Position numbers and translations under genes: made by a program. A stretch of 22,221 nt of DNA, from contig JAPFFF010000464.1 in assembly GCA_039105265.1 (NCBI GenBank), positions 1 through 22,221 of the forward strand. Reading direction: 5' to 3'. Each line of letters begins with the position of its first letter. The stretch's first letter is position 1. This DNA comes from Tritrichomonas musculus (taxonomy: Eukaryota; Parabasalia; Tritrichomonadida; Tritrichomonadidae). The notes beneath the pieces were generated by a model. It was not told the origin of the DNA and did not search any database. It saw only the letters and a program-made list of their open reading frames with translations. This document shows, one piece after another, positions 1 to 10,218 of this stretch.

Positions 1-55
1 TCGAAATTAAGTAAAATCAGTAAAAATTAAAGCTTAATCTCAGTTATTCTTATTC

Positions 56-63
56 AAACGTTT
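56..63. other. 8-bp palindrome AAACGTTT, lost in HT units
   Basis: A perfect palindrome centred on the second CpG of the unit. It is present in all units except the nine of class HT (96, 107, 113, 119, 127, 154, 157, 160, 163), where T56 and A60 break both arms (TAACATTT). Confidence 0.75.
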
Positions 64-64
64 C

Positions 65-74
65 TCACAAGTGA
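65..74. other. TCAC-AA-GTGA dyad, switched by position 71
   Basis: Four-base inverted arms around AA. The common G71 to A71 change (CAAATGA) removes one pair. All K units have G71, the three M units have A71, and the H class is split. Confidence 0.55.
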
Positions 75-128
75 ACAGAGTTAAATAAAACACAAATCTC
101 AAACACTTTTGTAAGATAATTAAAAACG

Positions 129-138
129 ATTTCGAAAT
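129..138. other. Invariant 10-bp palindrome ATTTCGAAAT (first of about 169)
   Basis: A perfect palindrome centred on the CpG, spanning the unit junction as numbered here (129-131 and 1-7). It recurs every 131 bp and I saw no substitution in any copy. It sits in the longest surroundings of low variation in the unit. It could be a protein-binding site, but it is not a CENP-B box: TTCG is followed by neither the required A nor CGGG. Confidence 0.8.
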
Positions 139-1834
139 TAAGTAAAATCAGTAAAGATTAAATCGCAATATCAATTATTCTTATTCAAACGTTTCTCACA
201 AGTGAACAGAGTTAAATAAAACACAAATCTCAAACACTTTTGTAAGATAATTATAAACGATTTCGAAATTAAGTAAAATCAGTAAAAATTAAAGCTTAAT
301 CTCAGTTATTCTTATTCAAACGTTTCTCACAAGTGAACAGAGTTAAATAAAACACAAATCTCAAACACTTTTGTAAGATAATTATAAACGATTTCGAAAT
401 TAAGTAAAATCAGTAAAAATTAAAGCTTAATCTCAGTTATTCTTATTCAAACGTTTCTCACAAGTGAACAGAGTTAAATAAAACACAAATCTCAAACACT
501 TTTGTAAGATAATTAAAAACGATTTCGAAATTAAGTAAAATCAATAAAAATTAAAGCTTAATCTCAGTTATTCTTATTCAAACGTTTCTCACAAGTGAAC
601 AGAGTTAAATAAAACACAAATCTCAAACACTTTTGTAAGATAATTAAAAACGATTTCGAAATTAAGTAAAATCAATAAAAATTAAAGCTTAATCTCAATT
701 ATTCTTATTCAAACGTTTCTCACAAGTGAACAGAGTTAAATAAAACACAAATCTCAAACACTTTTGTAAGATAATTAAAAACGATTTCGAAATTAAGTAA
801 AATCAATAAAAATTAAAGCTTAATCTCAGTTATTCTTATTCAAACGTTTCTCACAAATGAACAGAGTTAAATAAAACACAAATCTCAAACACTTTTGTAA
901 GATAATTAAAAACGATTTCGAAATTAAGTAAAATCAGTAAAAATTAAAGCTTAATCTCAGTTATTCTTATTCAAACGTTTCTCACAAATGAACAGAGTTA
1001 AATAAAACACAAATCTCAAACACTTTTGTAAGATAATTATAAACGATTTCGAAATTAAGTAAAATCAATAAAAATTAAAGCTTAATCTCAGTTATTCTTA
1101 TTCAAACGTTTCTCACAAATGAACAGAGTTAAATAAAACACAAATCTCAAACACTTTTGTAAGATAATTAAAAACGATTTCGAAATTAAGTAAAATCAAT
1201 AAAAATTAAAGCTTAATCTCAGTTATTCTTATTCAAACGTTTCTCACAAATGAACAGAGTTAAATAAAACACAAATCTCAAACACTTTTGTAAGATAATT
1301 AAAAACGATTTCGAAATTAAGTAAAATCAGTAAAAATTAAAGCTTAATCTCAGTTATTCTTATTCAAACGTTTCTCACAAGTGAACAGAGTTAAATAAAA
1401 CACAAATCTCAAACACTTTTGTAAGATAATTATAAACGATTTCGAAATTAAGTAAAATCAATAAAAATTAAAGCTTAATCTCAGTTATTCTTATTCAAAC
1501 GTTTCTCACAAATGAACAGAGTTAAATAAAACACAAATCTCAAACACTTTTGTAAGATAATTATAAACGATTTCGAAATTAAGTAAAATCAATAAAAATT
1601 AAAGCTTAATCTCAGTTATTCTTATTCAAACGTTTCTCACAAATGAACAGAGTTAAATAAAACACAAATCTCAAACACTTTTGTAAGATAATTAAAAACG
1701 ATTTCGAAATTAAGTAAAATCAGTAAAAATTAAAGCTTAATCTCAGTTATTCTTATTCAAACGTTTCTCACAAGTGAACAGAGTTAAATAAAACACAAAT
1801 CTCAAACACTTTTGTAAGATAATTAAAAACGATT

Positions 1835-3537
1835 TCGAAATTAAGTAAAATCAATAAAGATTAAATCGCAATATCAATTATTCTTATTCAAACGTTTCTC
1901 ACAAGTGAACAGAGTTAAATAAAACATAAATCTCAAACACTTTTGTAAGATAATTATAAACGATTTCGAAATTAAGTAAAATCAATAAAGATTAAATCGC
2001 AATATCAATTATTCTTATTCAAACGTTTCTCACAAGTGAACAGAGTTAAATAAAACATAAATCTCAAACACTTTTGTAAGATAATTATAAACGATTTCGA
2101 AATTAAGTAAAATCAATAAAGATTAAATCGCAATATCAATTATTCTTATTCAAACGTTTCTCACAAGTGAACAGAGTTAAATAAAACACAAATCTCAAAC
2201 ACTTTTGTAAGATAATTAAAAACGATTTCGAAATTAAGTAAAATCAGTAAAAATTAAAGCTTAATCTCAGTTATTCTTATTCAAACGTTTCTCACAAATG
2301 AACAGAGTTAAATAAAACACAAATCTCAAACACTTTTGTAAGATAATTATAAACGATTTCGAAATTAAGTAAAATCAATAAAGATTAAATCGCAATATCA
2401 ATTATTCTTATTCAAACGTTTCTCACAAGTGAACAGAGTTAAATAAAACACAAATCTCAAACACTTTTGTAAGATAATTAAAAACGATTTCGAAATTAAG
2501 TAAAATCAATAAAGATTAAATCGCAATATCAATTATTCTTATTCAAACGTTTCTCACAAGTGAACAGAGTTAAATAAAACATAAATCTCAAACACTTTTG
2601 TAAGATAATTATAAACGATTTCGAAATTAAGTAAAATCAATAAAGATTAAATCGCAATATCAATTATTCTTATTCAAACGTTTCTCACAAGTGAACAGAG
2701 TTAAATAAAACATAAATCTCAAACACTTTTGTAAGATAATTAAAAACGATTTCGAAATTAAGTAAAATCAATAAAGATTAAATCGCAATATCAATTATTC
2801 TTATTCAAACGTTTCTCACAAGTGAACAGAGTTAAATAAAACACAAATCTCAAACACTTTTGTAAGATAATTAAAAACGATTTCGAAATTAAGTAAAATC
2901 AATAAAGATTAAATCGCAATATCAATTATTCTTATTCAAACGTTTCTCACAAGTGAACAGAGTTAAATAAAACATAAATCTCAAACACTTTTGTAAGATA
3001 ATTATAAACGATTTCGAAATTAAGTAAAATCAATAAAGATTAAATCGCAATATCAATTATTCTTATTCAAACGTTTCTCACAAGTGAACAGAGTTAAATA
3101 AAACATAAATCTCAAACACTTTTGTAAGATAATTAAAAACGATTTCGAAATTAAGTAAAATCAATAAAGATTAAATCGCAATATCAATTATTCTTATTCA
3201 AACGTTTCTCACAAGTGAACAGAGTTAAATAAAACACAAATCTCAAACACTTTTGTAAGATAATTAAAAACGATTTCGAAATTAAGTAAAATCAATAAAG
3301 ATTAAATCGCAATATCAATTATTCTTATTCAAACGTTTCTCACAAGTGAACAGAGTTAAATAAAACATAAATCTCAAACACTTTTGTAAGATAATTATAA
3401 ACGATTTCGAAATTAAGTAAAATCAATAAAGATTAAATCGCAATATCAATTATTCTTATTCAAACGTTTCTCACAAGTGAACAGAGTTAAATAAAACACA
3501 AATCTCAAACACTTTTGTAAGATAATTAAAAACGATT
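1835..3537 (+). repeat. K-dominated segment, units 15-27
   Basis: Twelve of thirteen units are class K (A20, G25, T32, G34, C35, A39, A43, G71); the exception is H unit 18 (2228-2358). K units lack AAGCTT, so AAGCTT sites are 1,310 bp apart between 2257 and 3567, against 131 bp where H units are consecutive. Seven of the units also carry T93 (CATAAATC instead of CACAAATC): units 15, 16, 20, 21, 23, 24 and 26. T93 is otherwise seen only in K units 117, 121, 125, 129 and 168 and in Q unit 103. This is the only long run of K units in the window, so a local amplification of K is the simplest reading. Confidence 0.92.
2490..3275 (+). repeat. Two identical copies of a 393-bp K trimer
   Basis: Units 20-22 (2490-2882) and 23-25 (2883-3275) both read T93/AT, T93/AA, C93/AA within class K and appear identical. 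Units 26-27 (T93/AT, C93/AA) begin the same cycle with the middle unit missing. Units 15-17 (T93/AT, T93/AT, C93/AA) differ from the trimer at one site. The block therefore has a trimeric higher-order period of 393 bp. Confidence 0.85.
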
Positions 3538-5633
3538 TCGAAATTAAGTAAAATCAGTAAAAATTAAAGCTTAATCTCAGTTATTCTTATTCAAACGTTT
3601 CTCACAAATGAACAGAGTTAAATAAAACACAAATCTCAAACACTTTTGTAAGATAATTAAAAACGATTTCGAAATTAAGTAAAATCAGTAAAAATTAAAG
3701 CTTAATCTCAGTTATTCTTATTCAAACGTTTCTCACAAATGAACAGAGTTAAATAAAACACAAATCTCAAACACTTTTGTAAGATAATTATAAACGATTT
3801 CGAAATTAAGTAAAATCAATAAAAATTAAAGCTTAATCTCAGTTATTCTTATTCAAACGTTTCTCACAAATGAACAGAGTTAAATAAAACACAAATCTCA
3901 AACACTTTTGTAAGATAATTAAAAACGATTTCGAAATTAAGTAAAATCAGTAAAAATTAAAGCTTAATCTCAGTTATTCTTATTCAAACGTTTCTCACAA
4001 ATGAACAGAGTTAAATAAAACACAAATCTCAAACACTTTTGTAAGATAATTGAAAACGATTTCGAAATTAAGTAAAATCAATAAAAATTAAAGCTTAATC
4101 TCAGTTATTCTTATTCAAACGTTTCTCACAAGTGAACAGAGTTAAATAAAACACAAATCTCAAACACTTTTGTAAGATAATTGAAAACGATTTCGAAATT
4201 AAGTAAAATCAATAAAAATTAAAGCTTAATCTCAGTTATTCTTATTCAAACGTTTCTCACAAATGAACAGAGTTAAATAAAACACAAATCTCAAACACTT
4301 TTGTAAGATAATTAAAAACGATTTCGAAATTAAGTAAAATTAGTAAAGATTAAAGCGCAATATCAATTATTCTTATTCAAACGTTTCTCACAAATGAACA
4401 GAGTTAAATAAAACACAAATCTCAAACACTTTTGTAAGATAATTATAAACGATTTCGAAATTAAGTAAAATCAATAAAAATTAAAGCTTAATCTCAGTTA
4501 TTCTTATTCAAACGTTTCTCACAAATGAACAGAGTTAAATAAAACACAAATCTCAAACACTTTTGTAAGATAATTAAAAACGATTTCGAAATTAAGTAAA
4601 ATCAATAAAAATTAAAGCTTAATCTCAGTTATTCTTATTCAAACGTTTCTCACAAATGAACAGAGTTAAATAAAACACAAATCTCAAACACTTTTGTAAG
4701 ATAATTAAAAACGATTTCGAAATTAAGTAAAATCAGTAAAAATTAAAGCTTAATCTCAGTTATTCTTATTCAAACGTTTCTCACAAGTGAACAGAGTTAA
4801 ATAAAACACAAATCTCAAACACTTTTGTAAGATAATTAAAAACGATTTCGAAATTAAGTAAAATCAATAAAGATTAAATCGCAATATCAATTATTCTTAT
4901 TCAAACGTTTCTCACAAGTGAACAGAGTTAAATAAAACACAAATCTCAAACACTTTTGTAAGATAATTATAAACGATTTCGAAATTAAGTAAAATCAGTA
5001 AAAATTAAAGCTTAATCTCAGTTATTCTTATTCAAACGTTTCTCACAAATGAACAGAGTTAAATAAAACACAAATCTCAAACACTTTTGTAAGATAATTA
5101 TAAACGATTTCGAAATTAAGTAAAATCAATAAAAATTAAAGCTTAATCTCAGTTATTCTTATTCAAACGTTTCTCACAAATGAACAGAGTTAAATAAAAC
5201 ACAAATCTCAAACACTTTTGTAAGATAATTAAAAACGATTTCGAAATTAAGTAAAATCAATAAAAATTAAAGCTTAATCTCAGTTATTCTTATTCAAACG
5301 TTTCTCACAAATGAACAGAGTTAAATAAAACACAAATCTCAAACACTTTTGTAAGATAATTAAAAACGATTTCGAAATTAAGTAAAATCAATAAAAATTA
5401 AAGCTTAATCTCAGTTATTCTTATTCAAACGTTTCTCACAAGTGAACAGAGTTAAATAAAACACAAATCTCAAACACTTTTGTAAGATAATTAAAAACGA
5501 TTTCGAAATTAAGTAAAATCAATAAAAATTAAAGCTTAATCTCAGTTATTCTTATTCAAACGTTTCTCACAAATGAACAGAGTTAAATAAAACACAAATC
5601 TCAAACACTTTTGTAAGATAATTAAAAACGATT
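3538..5633 (+). repeat. Long higher-order segment, copy A (units 28-43)
   Basis: These sixteen units recur in the same order as units 131-146 (17031-19126), 13,493 bp downstream, and I saw no difference over 2,096 bp. The segment is almost all H. Its diagnostic landmarks are two consecutive units ending in GA at 122-123 (units 31-32, TTGAAAACG near 4051 and 4182), the M unit at 4324-4454 and a single K unit at 4848-4978. A third, rearranged copy lies at 8385-11528. The shared order of rare variants cannot arise from unit-level similarity alone; it requires block duplication. Confidence 0.92.
4324..4454 (+). repeat. M-class unit 34 (first of three)
   Basis: This rare chimeric class reads T18, G20, G25, then AAGCGCAATATCAA at 30-43, so it has the K states at 25, 34, 35, 39 and 43 but the H state G32. 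It has A71, C93 and AT at the end. It occurs only here, at 9826-9956 and at 17817-17947, with the same left neighbours (GA, GA, AA-ending H units) each time, so it marks the copies of one ancestral segment. Confidence 0.9.
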
Positions 5634-6026
5634 TCGAAATTAAGTAAAATCAGTAAAAATTAAAGCTTAATCTCAGTTATTCTTATTCAAACGTTTCTCA
5701 CAAATGAACAGAGTTAAATAAAACACAAATCTCAAACACTTTTGTAAGATAATTAAAAACGATTTCGAAATTAAGTAAAATCAATAAAAATTAAAGCTTA
5801 ATCTCAGTTATTCTTATTCAAACGTTTCTCACAAATGAACAGAGTTAAATAAAACACAAATCTCAAACACTTTTGTAAGATAATTAAAAACGATTTCGAA
5901 ATTAAGTAAAATCAGTAAAAATTAAAGCTTAATCTCAGTTATTCTTATTCAAACGTTTCTCACAAGTGAACAGAGTTAAATAAAACACAAATCTCAAACA
6001 CTTTTGTAAGATAATTATAAACGATT
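5634..6026 (+). repeat. Three units where copies A and B differ in length (units 44-46)
   Basis: Copy A has three H units here (G20/A71/AA, A20/A71/AA, G20/G71/AT). Copy B has a single unit, 19127-19257 (G20/A71/AT), at the same place. That unit matches unit 44 up to position 71 and unit 46 at position 123. The net difference is exactly two units (262 bp). The short form also occurs at 7992-8122 and 11529-11659, so an expansion in copy A is slightly more economical than losses elsewhere. Confidence 0.8.
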
Positions 6027-6681
6027 TCGAAATTAAGTAAAATCAATAAAAATTAAAGCTTAATCTCAGTTATTCTTATTCAAACGTTTCTCACAAATGA
6101 ACAGAGTTAAATAAAACACAAATCTCAAACACTTTTGTAAGATAATTATAAACGATTTCGAAATTAAGTAAAATCAATAAAAATTAAAGCTTAATCTCAG
6201 TTATTCTTATTCAAACGTTTCTCACAAATGAACAGAGTTAAATAAAACACAAATCTCAAACACTTTTGTAAGATAATTAAAAACGATTTCGAAATTAAGT
6301 AAAATCAGTAAAAATTAAAGCTTAATCTCAGTTATTCTTATTCAAACGTTTCTCACAAGTGAACAGAGTTAAATAAAACACAAATCTCAAACACTTTTGT
6401 AAGATAATTAAAAACGATTTCGAAATTAAGTAAAATCAATAAAGATTAAATCGCAATATCAATTATTCTTATTCAAACGTTTCTCACAAGTGAACAGAGT
6501 TAAATAAAACACAAATCTCAAACACTTTTGTAAGATAATTAAAAACGATTTCGAAATTAAGTAAAATCAATAAAAATTAAAGCTTAATCTCAGTTATTCT
6601 TATTCAAACGTTTCTCACAAATGAACAGAGTTAAATAAAACACAAATCTCAAACACTTTTGTAAGATAATTATAAACGATT
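6027..6681 (+). repeat. Copy A continued (units 47-51)
   Basis: Five units (A20/A71/AT, A20/A71/AA, G20/G71/AA, K with AA, A20/A71/AT) match units 148-152 (19258-19912) with no visible difference. Homology with copy B therefore resumes after the two-unit length change and ends at unit 52, which has G71 where unit 153 has A71. Confidence 0.88.
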
Positions 6682-7336
6682 TCGAAATTAAGTAAAATCA
6701 GTAAAAATTAAAGCTTAATCTCAGTTATTCTTATTCAAACGTTTCTCACAAGTGAACAGAGTTAAATAAAACACAAATCTCAAACACTTTTGTAAGATAA
6801 TTAAAAACGATTTCGAAATTAAGTAAAATCAATAAAGATTAAATCGCAATATCAATTATTCTTATTCAAACGTTTCTCACAAGTGAACAGAGTTAAATAA
6901 AACACAAATCTCAAACACTTTTGTAAGATAATTATAAACGATTTCGAAATTAAGTAAAATCAATAAAAATTAAAGCTTAATCTCAGTTATTCTTATTCAA
7001 ACGTTTCTCACAAATGAACAGAGTTAAATAAAACACAAATCTCAAACACTTTTGTAAGATAATTAAAAACGATTTCGAAATTAAGTAAAATCAGTAAAAA
7101 TTAAAGCTTAATCTCAGTTATTCTTATTCAAACGTTTCTCACAAGTGAACAGAGTTAAATAAAACACAAATCTCAAACACTTTTGTAAGATAATTATAAA
7201 CGATTTCGAAATTAAGTAAAATCAATAAAGATTAAATCGCAATATCAATTATTCTTATTCAAACGTTTCTCACAAGTGAACAGAGTTAAATAAAACACAA
7301 ATCTCAAACACTTTTGTAAGATAATTATAAACGATT
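6289..7336 (+). repeat. Diverged H-K-H trimer repeat (units 49-56)
   Basis: The order H with G20/G71, K, H with A20/A71 occurs at units 49-51 and 52-54, and its first two members recur at 55-56. The iterations differ only at position 123 (A or T). This gives a 393-bp higher-order period, with about 2.7 copies. The same cycle reappears at units 79-83 (10219-10873). Confidence 0.8.
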
Positions 7337-8122
7337 TCGAAATTAAGTAAAATCAGTAAAAATTAAAGCTTAATCTCAGTTATTCTTATTCAAACGTTTC
7401 TCACAAATGAACAGAGTTAAATAAAACACAAATCTCAAACACTTTTGTAAGATAATTATAAACGATTTCGAAATTAAGTAAAATCAATAAAAATTAAAGC
7501 TTAATCTCAGTTATTCTTATTCAAACGTTTCTCACAAATGAACAGAGTTAAATAAAACACAAATCTCAAACACTTTTGTAAGATAATTAAAAACGATTTC
7601 GAAATTAAGTAAAATCAATAAAAATTAAAGCTTAATCTCAGTTATTCTTATTCAAACGTTTCTCACAAATGAACAGAGTTAAATAAAACACAAATCTCAA
7701 ACACTTTTGTAAGATAATTAAAAACGATTTCGAAATTAAGTAAAATCAATAAAAATTAAAGCTTAATCTCAGTTATTCTTATTCAAACGTTTCTCACAAG
7801 TGAACAGAGTTAAATAAAACACAAATCTCAAACACTTTTGTAAGATAATTAAAAACGATTTCGAAATTAAGTAAAATCAATAAAAATTAAAGCTTAATCT
7901 CAGTTATTCTTATTCAAACGTTTCTCACAAATGAACAGAGTTAAATAAAACACAAATCTCAAACACTTTTGTAAGATAATTAAAAACGATTTCGAAATTA
8001 AGTAAAATCAGTAAAAATTAAAGCTTAATCTCAGTTATTCTTATTCAAACGTTTCTCACAAATGAACAGAGTTAAATAAAACACAAATCTCAAACACTTT
8101 TGTAAGATAATTATAAACGATT
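6682..8122 (+). repeat. Eleven-unit duplicated segment, first copy (units 52-62)
   Basis: The variant order of units 52-62 is identical to that of units 79-89 (10219-11659), offset 27 units or 3,537 bp, over 1,441 bp with no visible difference. Flanking units 51 and 78 differ at position 123, and 63 and 90 also differ at 123. The segment contains K units 53 and 56. Its last six units also overlap the H series of copies A and B. Confidence 0.9.
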
Positions 8123-8384
8123 TCGAAATTAAGTAAAATCAATAAAAATTAAAGCTTAATCTCAGTTATTCTTATTCAAACGTTTCTCACAAATGAACAG
8201 AGTTAAATAAAACACAAATCTCAAACACTTTTGTAAGATAATTAAAAACGATTTCGAAATTAAGTAAAATCAGTAAAAATTAAAGCTTAATCTCAGTTAT
8301 TCTTATTCAAACGTTTCTCACAAGTGAACAGAGTTAAATAAAACACAAATCTCAAACACTTTTGTAAGATAATTAAAAACGATT
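8123..8384 (+). repeat. Two H units bridging duplicated segments (units 63-64)
   Basis: Unit 63 (A20/A71/AA) and unit 64 (G20/G71/AA) match units 149-150 of copy B, with the A20/A71/AT unit (148) absent between 62 and 63. This is a one-unit loss relative to copy B, or a fusion of two similar units. Confidence 0.7.
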
Positions 8385-9170
8385 TCGAAATTAAGTAAAA
8401 TCAGTAAAAATTAAAGCTTAATCTCAGTTATTCTTATTCAAACGTTTCTCACAAATGAACAGAGTTAAATAAAACACAAATCTCAAACACTTTTGTAAGA
8501 TAATTAAAAACGATTTCGAAATTAAGTAAAATCAGTAAAAATTAAAGCTTAATCTCAGTTATTCTTATTCAAACGTTTCTCACAAATGAACAGAGTTAAA
8601 TAAAACACAAATCTCAAACACTTTTGTAAGATAATTATAAACGATTTCGAAATTAAGTAAAATCAATAAAAATTAAAGCTTAATCTCAGTTATTCTTATT
8701 CAAACGTTTCTCACAAATGAACAGAGTTAAATAAAACACAAATCTCAAACACTTTTGTAAGATAATTAAAAACGATTTCGAAATTAAGTAAAATCAGTAA
8801 AAATTAAAGCTTAATCTCAGTTATTCTTATTCAAACGTTTCTCACAAATGAACAGAGTTAAATAAAACACAAATCTCAAACACTTTTGTAAGATAATTGA
8901 AAACGATTTCGAAATTAAGTAAAATCAATAAAAATTAAAGCTTAATCTCAGTTATTCTTATTCAAACGTTTCTCACAAGTGAACAGAGTTAAATAAAACA
9001 CAAATCTCAAACACTTTTGTAAGATAATTGAAAACGATTTCGAAATTAAGTAAAATCAATAAAAATTAAAGCTTAATCTCAGTTATTCTTATTCAAACGT
9101 TTCTCACAAATGAACAGAGTTAAATAAAACACAAATCTCAAACACTTTTGTAAGATAATTAAAAACGATT
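8385..9170 (+). repeat. Copy C, left part (units 65-70)
   Basis: Six H units match units 28-33 of copy A and 131-136 of copy B, including the pair ending in GA (TTGAAAACG near 8898 and 9029). In A and B the M unit follows directly. Here five units are repeated first. Confidence 0.88.
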
Positions 9171-9825
9171 TCGAAATTAAGTAAAATCAGTAAAAATTAA
9201 AGCTTAATCTCAGTTATTCTTATTCAAACGTTTCTCACAAATGAACAGAGTTAAATAAAACACAAATCTCAAACACTTTTGTAAGATAATTATAAACGAT
9301 TTCGAAATTAAGTAAAATCAATAAAAATTAAAGCTTAATCTCAGTTATTCTTATTCAAACGTTTCTCACAAATGAACAGAGTTAAATAAAACACAAATCT
9401 CAAACACTTTTGTAAGATAATTAAAAACGATTTCGAAATTAAGTAAAATCAGTAAAAATTAAAGCTTAATCTCAGTTATTCTTATTCAAACGTTTCTCAC
9501 AAATGAACAGAGTTAAATAAAACACAAATCTCAAACACTTTTGTAAGATAATTGAAAACGATTTCGAAATTAAGTAAAATCAATAAAAATTAAAGCTTAA
9601 TCTCAGTTATTCTTATTCAAACGTTTCTCACAAGTGAACAGAGTTAAATAAAACACAAATCTCAAACACTTTTGTAAGATAATTGAAAACGATTTCGAAA
9701 TTAAGTAAAATCAATAAAAATTAAAGCTTAATCTCAGTTATTCTTATTCAAACGTTTCTCACAAATGAACAGAGTTAAATAAAACACAAATCTCAAACAC
9801 TTTTGTAAGATAATTAAAAACGATT
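9171..9825 (+). repeat. Five-unit tandem duplication inside copy C (units 71-75)
   Basis: Units 71-75 repeat units 66-70 exactly by reading: G20/A71/AT, A20/A71/AA, G20/A71/GA, A20/G71/GA, A20/A71/AA. The 655-bp duplication is absent from copies A and B, so it arose in copy C after the three shared an ancestor, or was lost twice. It gives copy C two pairs of GA-ending units. Confidence 0.88.
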
Positions 9826-9956
9826 TCGAAATTAAGTAAAATTAGTAAAGATTAAAGCGCAATATCAATTATTCTTATTCAAACGTTTCTCACAAATGAA
9901 CAGAGTTAAATAAAACACAAATCTCAAACACTTTTGTAAGATAATTATAAACGATT
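9826..9956 (+). repeat. M-class unit 76 (second of three)
   Basis: It is identical by reading to the units at 4324 and 17817: T18, G25, AAGCGC at 30-35, A71, AT at 122-123. It lies 42 units (5,502 bp) from the first copy and 61 units (7,991 bp) from the third, and anchors the alignment of copy C. The next unit (77, 9957-10087) ends in GA where copies A and B have AA, a private change of copy C. Confidence 0.9.
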
Positions 9957-10218
9957 TCGAAATTAAGTAAAATCAATAAAAATTAAAGCTTAATCTCAGT
10001 TATTCTTATTCAAACGTTTCTCACAAATGAACAGAGTTAAATAAAACACAAATCTCAAACACTTTTGTAAGATAATTGAAAACGATTTCGAAATTAAGTA
10101 AAATCAATAAAAATTAAAGCTTAATCTCAGTTATTCTTATTCAAACGTTTCTCACAAATGAACAGAGTTAAATAAAACACAAATCTCAAACACTTTTGTA
10201 AGATAATTAAAAACGATT

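Larger units (their letters stand above)
1..131 (+). repeat. Reference satellite unit (class H), defines unit numbering
   Basis: This is the first complete unit and a good representative of the majority H class: C18, G20, A25, G32, T34, T35, C39, G43, T50, A56, G60, G71, C93 and AA at 122-123. Unit boundaries are arbitrary, because the array has no natural start. Landmarks are a 9-bp direct repeat (AGTAAAATC at 10-18, AGTAAAAAT at 19-27), AAGCTT at 30-35, the palindrome AAACGTTT at 56-63, the dyad TCACAAGTGA at 65-74, AATAAA at 84-89, and the palindrome ATTTCGAAAT across the unit junction (129 to 7 of the next unit). A-tracts lie at 4-6, 13-16, 22-26, 87-90 and 122-126. At 131 bp the unit is shorter than the DNA in one nucleosome core. 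Confidence 0.95.
1..1834 (+). repeat. H-dominated segment, units 1-14
   Basis: There are fourteen units, all class H except unit 2 (132-262). Unit 2 carries the K block with G25 but keeps G20, which is otherwise an H trait, so it looks recombinant. Unit 6 (656-786) is H with A43 but T50, an intermediate towards Q. Units 1-6 have G71, whereas units 7-10, 12 and 13 have A71. Units 10-14 (1180-1834) have the same variant order as units 45-49 (5765-6419): A20/A71/AA, G20/G71/AT, A20/A71/AT, A20/A71/AA, G20/G71/AA. That links this edge to the long duplicated segments further in. Confidence 0.9.

Noticed and set aside
42-121. Long-range inverted repeat (AATTATTCTTA at 42-52 against TAAGATAATT at 112-121)
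   Set aside because: It needs a bulged base and a loop of about 60 bases in very AT-rich DNA; variants at 43 and 50 are not compensated in the other arm, so no support for a folded RNA.
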